From IMG/VR virus record IMGVR_UViG_3300044984_002503, positions 26,129-90,128 of that record: a stretch of DNA of 64,000 nucleotides; one strand, given 5' to 3'. Position 1 is the stretch's first letter. Every line of letters begins with the position of its first letter. This document shows, piece by piece, positions 1 to 7,900 of this stretch. The notes below the pieces were generated by a model. The model was given only the letters and a program-made list of their open reading frames with translations, was not told the DNA's origin and did not search any database. Origin of the DNA: a virus. The position numbers and the translations under genes are program-made.

Positions 1-193
1 CAAAATTAGGTGTAGATTGGTACTTTATGTAATATTCTTTAATCATTTGTAAAATGATTTTAAAGTACTTATTGTCAAAGTACGATGATTCAATTACTTC
101 CATAATAGAAGATGAAAAATCTTTATCTACCACTATTTGATTTAGTAATTGTAGTTGAAATGTGTTCCCTAAATAATCAAAATTTTTGTTCAT
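1..193 (-). CDS. 41: Replicative DNA helicase, T4 gp41-like (N-terminal 64 residues, cut by window edge)
   Basis: Reading leftwards from an ATG at 191-193, an open frame of 64 codons runs off the window start. It begins MNKNFDYLGNTFQLQLLNQI and continues with SSYFDNKYFKIILQMIKEYY. This pattern (a short helix, a hydrophobic helix, then a 'YF...F..I...I..YY' block) is that of the N-terminal domain of T4 gp41/DnaB-type helicases. The Walker motifs lie outside the window, so the call rests on the N-terminus and on context: it is the last visible gene of the operon gp32 > UvsX > exonuclease > this gene. The family forms a hexamer that unwinds the fork and works with primase gp61. Confidence 0.7.
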   Translation of the reverse strand, partial: MNKNFDYLGNTFQLQLLNQIVVDKDFSSSIMEVIESSYFDNKYFKIILQMIKEYYIKYQSTPNF

Positions 194-231
194 AAATTGT
201 TTTAATGTTTAACTGTGTATTAATTAAATAG

Positions 232-684
232 CTACTTACTTAGGTCAAATTCCAAATAATTGTAACTTAATTTATGATTTGAAAAAATGTCAGTTAATTC
301 ACGAAGTACCTCTTTTAAAAGTGGTCGTACATCAACTGTATAACGAACTTTTGGTGGATAAAATTTTCCATCAAAAACTCTATGACAAATTGTCTGTTCC
401 CCAAGTTTAACATAAATGTTAAAATCTTCAGGACCATCTGTATAAGATGTGTTCATAATTGATTGGTCGTGGACAATCGCTTCTTTATTGTCCATCATGT
501 AAATTACGGTTTTCATTTTTAACGCGTGTTGAAGCTCATCTTTTAGATTTAAAATAAAATCATATAAATCAGTAGAGCTTTTTGCCTTTGGGTTATACCC
601 TCGGACATTAAAAAATCTTTGAACTACGATGTTTTCATTTAGAGTCAAAAGGAATTCCATTTTTGTACTGTCTTGTTCTCTCAT
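232..684 (-). CDS. Conserved-looking phage protein of unknown function in the replication operon
   Basis: 150 residues from ATG at 684; an in-frame Met at residue 9 (MEFLLTLNENIVVQRFFNVR) is an alternative start and the better-looking N-terminus. The product is soluble, with no signal peptide or membrane segment, and mixes charged helices with beta segments (TICHRVFDGKFYPPKVRYTV). It lies 6 bases after the 5'-3' exonuclease gene and 38 bases before the gp41-like helicase gene, so it is probably co-transcribed and may take part in replication or fork assembly. I do not recognise the family. No nuclease, helicase or zinc motif is visible. Confidence 0.75.
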   Translation of the reverse strand: MREQDSTKMEFLLTLNENIVVQRFFNVRGYNPKAKSSTDLYDFILNLKDELQHALKMKTVIYMMDNKEAIVHDQSIMNTSYTDGPEDFNIYVKLGEQTICHRVFDGKFYPPKVRYTVDVRPLLKEVLRELTDIFSNHKLSYNYLEFDLSK

Positions 685-690
685 GTTTGT

Positions 691-1692
691 TTAATTTTTG
701 TTTGTGTTTCTTTTTTCTTTTCTAGTTAATTTCATAAATGGTCGGAGGAAGTTTACCCAAGCTTCGTCGTTTTTTGGAAGATACTTAAAGAGACCATCTT
801 CCATCATAAGTCTCATTAAGTTTTTGTATCCTCTTTCTGAGGGGTCTATGGTATCTGTATAAATTTGTTCAACAAGTTCTTTACCTTCATCAGTAATAAG
901 TGGTGTTCCAAGGTCCACAATCTTTTTATTCATCTTATAGAACTCTTCTCCAAGTATACCATTTTTTGTTTTACCAATCAAAATATTCTCTAATGATTTG
1001 GGTTTTTTCTTTTGCTCGTTATTTCGGGCACTTTCCAATAGAATGTCCATATTAACGGGCATTTTTTGAATATCGGGAAATAACTTAACCAAAGTTTTTT
1101 CCCCTAAACCTTCAATACCATCAATATTATCAGATGAATCACCGGCAAAAATTTTACAAGTCAACACATTATAATGAGGTATTTCAACTTTATTTATGGT
1201 GACCATATCACCTTGTTTAAAGTATCGTTTTAAGTTTGGTGAGTAAACGGACACTTTACCCGAAATAAGTTGTGTAAGGTCTTTATCTGACGAAAAAATA
1301 GTAATATCCTCATCAATAGCTATCTGACAGTAATAAGCAATTAAGTCATCCGCTTCGTTATTAATCATCTCAACTTGTCTAACAAAGACCTCTTCAAGAT
1401 ATTCTTTAATACGAGCATTTTGTGTAAGATATGATTCAAGTTTATACTCGTTCATATCATTTTTTCTTTTTCCTTTATATTGAGGATATAGTCCTTTCCG
1501 AACGGACGAACTATGTTCGGCATCCCAGAACACAACTACCTTATCGTAGTTATGCTCTTCAAGGAATTTCCGAATTGTATTGATGAAGTGGTAAATGGCA
1601 CCTAAGTGACTTCCGTCACTATAAAGGTCTTTTACTCCGTGGAATCCAATCTTCATTAAGTTGGAACCGTCTATTGCTAATGTTTTAATCAC
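691..1692 (-). CDS. rnh: 5'-3' exonuclease / flap endonuclease (T4 RNase H-like)
   Basis: 333 residues, close to T4 RNase H (about 305). All acidic metal-binding motifs of the FEN/PIN-type 5' nuclease family are visible: AIDGSNL (D8), VFWDAEH (D57) followed by the R-x-x-LYPQYKGKR segment, NNEADDLIA (E113, D115, D116), FSSDKDLTQL (D136, D138), and GDSSDNIDGIEGLGEKT (D185, D188) with the helix-hairpin-helix. The family removes RNA primers and 5' flaps during lagging-strand synthesis, acting with gp32 and ligase. It sits directly behind uvsX in the same operon, 28 bases apart. Confidence is high for the enzyme class; the T4 gene name follows from context. Confidence 0.9.
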   Translation of the reverse strand: MIKTLAIDGSNLMKIGFHGVKDLYSDGSHLGAIYHFINTIRKFLEEHNYDKVVVFWDAEHSSSVRKGLYPQYKGKRKNDMNEYKLESYLTQNARIKEYLEEVFVRQVEMINNEADDLIAYYCQIAIDEDITIFSSDKDLTQLISGKVSVYSPNLKRYFKQGDMVTINKVEIPHYNVLTCKIFAGDSSDNIDGIEGLGEKTLVKLFPDIQKMPVNMDILLESARNNEQKKKPKSLENILIGKTKNGILGEEFYKMNKKIVDLGTPLITDEGKELVEQIYTDTIDPSERGYKNLMRLMMEDGLFKYLPKNDEAWVNFLRPFMKLTRKEKRNTNKN

Positions 1693-1720
1693 AGTTGTGA
1701 TTTAAAGGGTGAATAAATTA

Positions 1721-2725
1721 CTAATTGTCTTCTTTTTCTTCTTTTAGGTCAAAATCACCATCTGTTCCGATGATTCCTTTCCAATAATCTGCGTATTCTT
1801 TTTTGTATTTTTCCAATGAAGTTTTCTCTTCAGCAGCATCTTTACCTCCAATAAATCCGTGTGGTGTGACGATTATTTTTCCATCATCATACCCTAACCC
1901 ATTAATATGGTTTTTCATAACAGACACTTTTGTCCTTGATGCAAACTTAATTGTTCTTTTATCTTTAGTTGCTGTAATTTTAGTTGTACCAGCTCCTTTT
2001 TGATTTCCATATAAAAAAACTAATGATGAGTTTAACCAAATCGCTTCACCACCTTTAGCTTTAATTTTTGGTTGTCCAAAAGGATTATCAGGTAATTCAA
2101 CCCATGGTTGATTTACAATGATTAAAGTGTTTTCATATTTTGAATCAGATTTACGAGAACCTGAAATTCTTTGATTGATACCCATACCAATCTTATCGGC
2201 TAATGTTGAAGCGTTGTGTTGTTTCCCACCTTTACCTTCAAAAGTCATTTTACAAGGAACAGAACCAACTGAATCCCACATAAAACATAAACTATAATCT
2301 AAATTACCTTTTTCTTGTTCATCTAACAAATTATTAATATAATCGGTTATTTGTTCAATATAACTAAAATTATTATTAAAAATATAAAATCCGTCCCAAT
2401 CAAGTTCACCTGTTTCTTCATCAACAACTTCCTCACAATCAAAGCCCATAAGTTTTGCGTGTTCAAACGACCATTTTTGTTCTGTGATAATAAACACAGG
2501 AAGAATACCTTTCTTTTGGGCATCCACCGCAGTTTTAACCAAAGCAGTTGTTTTACCTGTATCTGAGTGACCTAAAAACATATTTAAATGTCCTATAGCA
2601 GGACCAGGTAATCCAACAGCATCCAAAAAATCAGGACCTAAATCAAAAAATCTTTGAGGTTTATATTTTGCGGATGTTGAGAATTTGTCTTTAATAGACT
2701 TAAAATCAGTTTTCTTGATTGCCAT
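1721..2725 (-). CDS. uvsX: RecA-like recombinase UvsX
   Basis: 334 residues. Walker A is LGHSDTGKTT (51-60) and the Walker B strand is LCFMWDSVGS (146-155, D151). ITEQKW around residues 80-85 supplies a glutamate near where RecA has its catalytic Glu. Downstream, the segment around NTLIIVNQPWVELP corresponds to the RecA loop/sensor strand. UvsX forms filaments on single-stranded DNA and drives strand exchange and recombination-dependent replication; T4 UvsX is 391 residues, so this one has a shorter C-terminus. Its first codons overlap the end of the upstream 100-residue gene by 20 bases, which suggests translational coupling. RadA/RecA paralogues are the only realistic alternative. Confidence 0.88.
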   Translation of the reverse strand: MAIKKTDFKSIKDKFSTSAKYKPQRFFDLGPDFLDAVGLPGPAIGHLNMFLGHSDTGKTTALVKTAVDAQKKGILPVFIITEQKWSFEHAKLMGFDCEEVVDEETGELDWDGFYIFNNNFSYIEQITDYINNLLDEQEKGNLDYSLCFMWDSVGSVPCKMTFEGKGGKQHNASTLADKIGMGINQRISGSRKSDSKYENTLIIVNQPWVELPDNPFGQPKIKAKGGEAIWLNSSLVFLYGNQKGAGTTKITATKDKRTIKFASRTKVSVMKNHINGLGYDDGKIIVTPHGFIGGKDAAEEKTSLEKYKKEYADYWKGIIGTDGDFDLKEEKEDN

Positions 2726-3008
2726 TTTCTATTCTTTTAATGTTAGGTAATTTACTTGTTTTATTTCTATTATAGAAAGTATTGTCTTCTTCGTAAAGAA
2801 CACCAATTTCTTCTTCATGAAGGGTTATCAATCTAAGACCTAATTCCCCATCTTCTGATTCTTCTTTCAACATAGCAAACAAAACTGTTTCACCAATCTG
2901 TTTAGCCCTACCTGAAAAGTATCCTTTATCTTTTAGTTGACTTAAGATTTCATAAGACAACATTTTATTATCCCTTAATTGTAGGTCAATTTCTTCTTTA
3001 AATGTCAT
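2706..3008 (-). CDS. Small protein of unknown function between gp32 and UvsX
   Basis: 100 residues, acidic and mostly helical at the N-terminus (MTFKEEIDLQLRDNKMLSYE), with a beta-rich middle (LGLRLITLHEEEIGVLYEED) and a charged tail. No known motif. Its end overlaps uvsX by 20 bases and its start lies 59 bases after the gp32 stop; the intervening gap holds the inverted repeat at 3022-3053. In T4 the mediator UvsY helps UvsX displace gp32, but I see no sequence reason to call this UvsY; the idea comes from position alone. Confidence 0.7.
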   Translation of the reverse strand: MTFKEEIDLQLRDNKMLSYEILSQLKDKGYFSGRAKQIGETVLFAMLKEESEDGELGLRLITLHEEEIGVLYEEDNTFYNRNKTSKLPNIKRIENGNQEN

Positions 3009-3021
3009 GTGATAGAATTAA

Positions 3022-3053
3022 CATGTATGGTACCATACAAGATACCATACATG
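3022..3053. repeat. Inverted repeat built from three 9-bp half sites
   Basis: Positions 3022-3032 and 3043-3053 are perfect 11-bp reverse complements (CATGTATGGTA / TACCATACATG). Inside them, 3024-3039 is itself a 16-bp perfect palindrome (TGTATGGTACCATACA). The unit TACCATACA therefore occurs twice directly and once inverted. It lies between the gp32 stop and the next gene. A run of T follows on the plus strand, the wrong side for terminating the minus-strand operon, so an operator or an mRNA structure fits better than a simple terminator. Confidence 0.75.
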
Positions 3054-3066
3054 ATTTTTTTTTATT

Positions 3067-3921
3067 TTAGAATGGAAGGTCTTCGTCAACCTCATCATTT
3101 GCTTGTGGGTCAACAGGTTTTGAGTCATTTGATTTTTTACCACCAAAAGATTCTGTTTCAACAGAACTATCTCCGTAAACGTATCCACCTTTTTCTGAAT
3201 CCCATTTTGGTGTTTCTCCACGAGATATCGCCTCAAGGTATTCAACAGGTTTTTTAGAATAAACATCTAACCAAGTTAACTCATCTTCAATCCAAGCCTT
3301 TGCTTGTGCCGTATCTTCGTGAACAGGTGCTGGGTCATCATACATAATTGTTGATACCGCAGTATATTCTTTACCATTTGGTGCTTTTGATTTGTTTAAT
3401 TCAATGATTAAATCACGACCTTTTTCAGAGTCAGTAATATCACCTTTATTTCTCCAAATCGGAATAATCTTGTCTAAGATACCATCGTTTTTGTAGTTGT
3501 GTTTGAATCTCCAAAATTTTGGTCCGTCTTCTTCTTTATCTCTATCTATAACTTTTACAATATAGAATTTACGAGAACGATATTGAGCCGCTAATTGTTT
3601 GTCAGACTCTTTACCTGTTGCAATTAATTCTTCGTAAACCTCATTCAATGGTGAACGCTCGTTGTCGTTTTTTCCTGGGTCGTAGAATTTTTGCCATTGA
3701 CCACCAACTTGGATTTCGTGGTACCATGCTTCTTTGAACGGTGAAGAACCGTCTGTTGTAGGAAGAATTCTTACTCTTCTCTGTCCTGATTTCTCTTTAT
3801 CTAATAAGATTAAAGCGAAATACTTTTTCATTCTTTCGTCTTGCGACATTTTACTTTGGGCTCCGCCCGCAGATTGTTGTGATTTTTCGTACTGTGCCAA
3901 TACGGCGTCTAATGAACTCAT
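3067..3921 (-). CDS. 32: Single-stranded DNA-binding protein, gp32-like
   Basis: 284 residues (T4 gp32: 301). It has a basic/polar N-terminus, an OB-type core with aromatic-basic segments (KEAWYHEIQVGGQWQKFYDP, KFWRFKHNYKNDG), and an acidic, flexible C-terminus. There is no cysteine in the whole protein, so the zinc site of T4 gp32 is absent. The last residues are DEVDEDLPF, which matches the acidic tip ending in Pro-Phe of bacterial SSB rather than the T4 gp32 tail. The family coats ssDNA and recruits replication and recombination proteins. It is the first gene of the replication operon, directly behind an early-type promoter at 3956-3987. Confidence 0.8.
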   Translation of the reverse strand: MSSLDAVLAQYEKSQQSAGGAQSKMSQDERMKKYFALILLDKEKSGQRRVRILPTTDGSSPFKEAWYHEIQVGGQWQKFYDPGKNDNERSPLNEVYEELIATGKESDKQLAAQYRSRKFYIVKVIDRDKEEDGPKFWRFKHNYKNDGILDKIIPIWRNKGDITDSEKGRDLIIELNKSKAPNGKEYTAVSTIMYDDPAPVHEDTAQAKAWIEDELTWLDVYSKKPVEYLEAISRGETPKWDSEKGGYVYGDSSVETESFGGKKSNDSKPVDPQANDEVDEDLPF

Positions 3922-3955
3922 GTTTTTTTAATTTTAAGTGATTATCTATCTGATA

Positions 3956-3987
3956 TAAATATAGGTTATAATGTGACTTTAGTCAAA
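3956..3987 (-). promoter_or_regulatory. Bacteroidota-type promoter of the gp32-uvsX operon
   Basis: On the minus strand TTTG (3984-3987) is followed after 20 bases by TATATTTA (3956-3963), one base off the Bacteroidota -7 consensus TAnnTTTG. It lies 34 bases upstream of the gp32 start. The same stretch can be read as TTGACT-N17-TATATT, a near-perfect sigma70-type promoter. Confidence 0.6.
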
Positions 3988-3991
3988 TGAA

Positions 3992-4013
3992 AAAGGTGTC
4001 TCTCGACACCTTT
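3992..4013 (-). terminator. Intrinsic terminator of the tail operon
   Basis: A 9-bp perfect stem, AAAGGTGTC (3992-4000) and GACACCTTT (4005-4013), with a 4-base loop. On the minus strand it is followed by a short run of T. It lies just after the stop of the 231-residue gene at 4017 and upstream of the gp32 promoter, so it separates the tail transcripts from the replication operon. Confidence 0.8.
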
Positions 4014-4016
4014 ATT

Positions 4017-4712
4017 TTATCTAAACGATGTTTTGTAATTATCGTTACTTGGTGTTCCTCCTGGTTGAAAAGAACTTTTAATATCTGAAGAATTAATGTC
4101 TGTTACATCATCTGTTGTTAAAACATAATCATTTTTTCCCGTCTTTTCCATCTCTTCCGATTTATCATCAAAAAATTGTGATAGTTTTTGATTGAATGGG
4201 TAAGAATCGTATGTTCTTAATTCTAATTTTTCTTGTGGAGTTTTTTCTCTATACTTTTCAATCTTAGCTTCAAGGCTATTTAATTTGTTCATTATATTAT
4301 CCATTTCTCCAAGTCTTGATTGTAAATTATCCAACTGACCGAATAAGTTATTAAAATATTCTTCTTGTTTTGTTTCAATATTTTTTTGAGAATCCACTAA
4401 TTCTGTTATATCAAGTTCTTCAGAATCTTCACTTCCTGTATCAGAACTCTCATCAGGATTTCCATCATCGTCAAGTTTTTCAATATCAGGGTCATTTGCA
4501 ATATCAATTGGTTGGCCTGCTTCCGGTGCTGGTGGTGGTACCGCTCCTGCGTCTGAAGGTGGTGGTGGAGCTCCTGCCCCTGCATCTCCAGGTGCTGGTG
4601 CCAATGGACCTAAATCTTCAGGAGGTAGTGCTTCATCCGCAGCCTGTTCTGTAATGTATTGATTAATACTTTTATATCTTTCAATTTCACTTAATATTTT
4701 TTTATCTATCAT
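4017..4712 (-). CDS. Acidic Pro/Ala-rich coiled-coil protein, possibly virion-associated
   Basis: 231 residues. An N-terminal peptide (residues 1-22) ends in INQYITEQ, an I-T-E site like those cut by T4-type prohead proteases. Residues about 30-70 are a low-complexity Pro/Ala/Gly linker, followed by an acidic stretch and a clear heptad coiled coil (about 105-155: FNNLFGQLDNLQSRLGEMDN). It is the last gene of the long structural operon, 4 bases after a 74-residue gene, with a terminator right behind it. I do not recognise the family. A virion or scaffold-type role is inferred only from position and the targeting-like N-terminus. Confidence 0.65.
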   Translation of the reverse strand: MIDKKILSEIERYKSINQYITEQAADEALPPEDLGPLAPAPGDAGAGAPPPPSDAGAVPPPAPEAGQPIDIANDPDIEKLDDDGNPDESSDTGSEDSEELDITELVDSQKNIETKQEEYFNNLFGQLDNLQSRLGEMDNIMNKLNSLEAKIEKYREKTPQEKLELRTYDSYPFNQKLSQFFDDKSEEMEKTGKNDYVLTTDDVTDINSSDIKSSFQPGGTPSNDNYKTSFR

Positions 4713-4716
4713 TGTG

Positions 4717-4941
4717 TTATCCGTTTAATAATTGTTTAATTCCTCCTGCTGTCTCAACTCTAACTTTTCTGTTAATTGTTGTTTGATGACCCGCTCTCTC
4801 AATAAGACCATCTCTTTCTCTGATTGTATAACAATCTCCTGTGTCTAAATCACAAACTTGTTGTGTTCCGTCACCGTTATCTGTTTGAGAAACTCTTGTT
4901 GATTTCCCAAGATAGTTGTCTAATGCTGATTTTATGTTCAT
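4717..4941 (-). CDS. Small protein of unknown function at the end of the tail operon
   Basis: 74 residues with two Cys (VCDLDTGDC) and a basic C-terminal half. It ends TAGGIKQLLNG; the HAD-like protein at 21735-22562 ends in the related TAGGIKKEY, a shared C-terminal motif in otherwise unrelated proteins. A late-promoter motif lies 15 bases upstream of the start. No known domain is visible. Confidence 0.65.
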   Translation of the reverse strand: MNIKSALDNYLGKSTRVSQTDNGDGTQQVCDLDTGDCYTIRERDGLIERAGHQTTINRKVRVETAGGIKQLLNG

Positions 4942-4956
4942 AAAATTGTTTTTATT

Positions 4957-4963
4957 ATAAATA
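4957..4963 (-). promoter_or_regulatory. Candidate late promoter motif
   Basis: Minus strand reads TATTTATAA, 15 bases upstream of the start at 4941. One member of a family of about 15 identical heptamers placed upstream of late genes. Confidence 0.45.
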
Positions 4964-4973
4964 TGTTGTTATG

Positions 4974-7900
4974 TTATAAAGTGAATGGTGGACTATAAAC
5001 GATTTGTTCTAAGACTTTACCTCCGATTGGCGCAGTAAATCCATAAGGTTTATACGATATTTTTAATTTAAACACACCTAAACTATTAACCGTATATTCA
5101 TATGTTTGACTATCGACATTTAATCTACCAGAATATGGCGCTATTTGATTATTAGAATTAAGAATTGCCCTATCATTATACCAACTATCCTTAAAGTCAG
5201 GAGAGTTAAACCTGAATGTAATATAACCACCGGCGGGTTTTTTAATATTAAAATATTCTAATCCCATTCCTTGTATATCAGGACTTTCCCCAACTAAAGT
5301 TATTGACAATTGTTTTTCTGGAAAAGTAGTACCACTAGTTGTTACAGGTGGTGGTGGTGTTGCAACCACAGGGTCACCCTCTTTAATATCTGTTTGGAAT
5401 ATATTAAAATTATAATTTAAAATTACATCGTTTGGATTTTTAACTTTATCATCAGGTCTTACATATAATTCAATTTGAGTATAAGCTCTAATATTTTTTT
5501 CATCTAAATCATCTATACCTACCACCTCAATCATTTGTTGTTTTGAAATTGAAAATTCTTGTTGGTCGGTAGAAACATATCCATTAAAATGTTGCCCATA
5601 ACTATTTTCAAATGTGTCTTCAATGTATTTGTTATTTGGTCCTGGTACTACATCCACGATTTTAGATGAATAATCATTTTGAGTGTCTATTTTCCAAGCA
5701 CCGGCATCAGGATTTACCCTAACAGTTAATTGAGTTGTACTACCTCTAGCGTCTTTAGAATCAGTAACAACAATTAATGGTGTTGGTCCTGTGTTTTGTG
5801 GATTTGTATTCACCCCCGGCGCAACATTCGTTACAGTTGTTGCGGTTGTTGCTGTCGTACTTGTTGTTGACGGAGTGTTTGCCGCTTCTGGATTTGTAAT
5901 TGAACCTGGTGATGTCATAGAAGTTCCACTTAATGATGGGTTATAGTTAAATAAAGTTCCTCCTGAAAATGAACCATAATCCGTTGTAATACCAATTTGG
6001 GTATAAATGTTAACATCTCCCGTGAAAATTTTAGGAACTACAAATCTCACCAAAGTATCATTAACAATAGTTACACTACTAAATGGTACCAATACATTAG
6101 CAATCTTAACTTCTTTAGTTGTTATTAAATTTCTACCATTAACTTGGAGAACCGTTCCTGTATATCCTGATAATGGTGCAATTGTTGTATACACCGGTGG
6201 AGGACAAGTTTTACCCGCCAACGCTGGAAGTGGTGTTGGTGTTGGTGTAACACCAGGAGTTTTTCCTTTTTCCTCTGTCTTCTTAATTGTCAATTTAAGG
6301 TCTTTAGAATCTGCAACTGTTGATAATCCAACTTTAACCGCAGAATTTAACGCATTGTATAACGTATCTTTAGTTTCTTTAAATTCACCAATATGTGAGT
6401 TATAATAATCTTCTGAAACATTATCTATAGGCCAATGACAAACATACCATTTTGCAAGACCCATTTCTAATATTTGTGGAACTCTTTCCGATAATCTTCC
6501 AATCATAAATCTAATATAAGAGTCAATTGTATCAAAATGTGCTAGTGGTTGAGAGGTACTTGATGATGCATTTGTTTTAACTTTTACACAACTATAATTT
6601 CTTTGTATTAATGTGTTTTGACCTCCCCAATCCTTGCTTAACGAAATTAATCCAAAGTTATTATCCCACCCATTAAATGACTTATCTTGGAATGTGCTAA
6701 TATATGATAAAGAATAAATAATAATTTGAAGTTCTTGACTGTTTGGTACAAGTTTAATTAATGCGTCTGCAAATGTTTTTGGTTGTATTGGGGTTAATAC
6801 GCCTGCAACACTTTGGTATCCAGCGGCAAATGAACTATTAAGATTAGAAACACAAGCGTTTGTTGTATCTAAAGTATTGTCCGCCTTTTGTGGTACTTGA
6901 GTACTCTTAATCGCATTTGTGGTACCACTAATAGTTACACTATCTTTATTAATTTTTAAAATTTCTTCAAGTTTAGTCAAAAGATTTTGATTAATACTTT
7001 GTAAGAAAGTATCAATCGCAGGTAAATCAAATACCCCTTGTCTAATACCTGTAAAAGTTGTTTGGAAGTTACCCGATTGAATACTATGGTCAACAGATTG
7101 AATCATATAAGGTCCATTAAACATTGGAACATGTCTAAGATTAAAGTACATTGTTGGTTGTATCAACGCATTACCTAATGACACAACAGTACATTTATAA
7201 CTTCTATTTTTATAAAGATTGTATAAACTAACATTTTGAGTAGCACTTTGTCTTCCTGACGCTTGGTCAACCATATTCAATTGAGTATTAATTGATTCTG
7301 AAGTTGCCACTCCATTATCTTGAGATACACTAAATGAATAAAATATATTTTGATTACTAATCCCAATATCTACGGTAAATCCCACACACTTATTAGAAAC
7401 AGCCCAATCTGTTTTACCTTGTAAATTTTCAAGTAAAGGATTTTCAGAGGCTCTTCTCATCTCAAACGCATCATCTCTAAATTTAAAATTACCTTTAGGT
7501 AAATCTAAATATTGTGATGGTTTACCCGCATAAAAACAAACCATTTTAGGACCTGATTTTCTATAATCAACATCCAAGAAAGTCCCCCATAAACTATCTG
7601 CAAATGCTAAAGACCCTCCACTACCTAATGGTGTTTTAATCCCGTCAGCATCTTGTACATTATAAAAATTAACATACGCGGGCAGGTTCATTACATTAAA
7701 ATTATTCTTAATAAGAATACCACTAATGAACGTATAAACACTCATAGCATTATTTAAAGAATACTCACCTTCTTTTCCCCCAACACCAAACATATATTTC
7801 AAATCAAAGATATCAATTAAAAGAGTGTCCCCAATATTTCTTGATGCCCTATCTAAAAACATTATATCTTCAAATAAAGTTTTGGTTGTATAGTCACCAC

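Noticed and set aside
3009-3266. Open frames on either strand overlapping the gp32 gene
   Set aside because: Shadow frames of the gp32 coding sequence with no plausible protein features.
3956-3987. Calling the gp32 promoter a proteobacterial sigma70 promoter (TTGACT-N17-TATATT)
   Set aside because: The match is good, but the parallel sites at 36779 and 37005 fit TTTG/TAnnTTTG better, so the Bacteroidota reading was preferred; the two cannot be separated from this site alone.
6400-6800. Active GH73-like peptidoglycan hydrolase in the 1407-residue hub protein
   Set aside because: Only a weak resemblance (NNFGLISL, FDTIDSYIRFM) and no clear catalytic Glu; kept as a remark, not as a feature.
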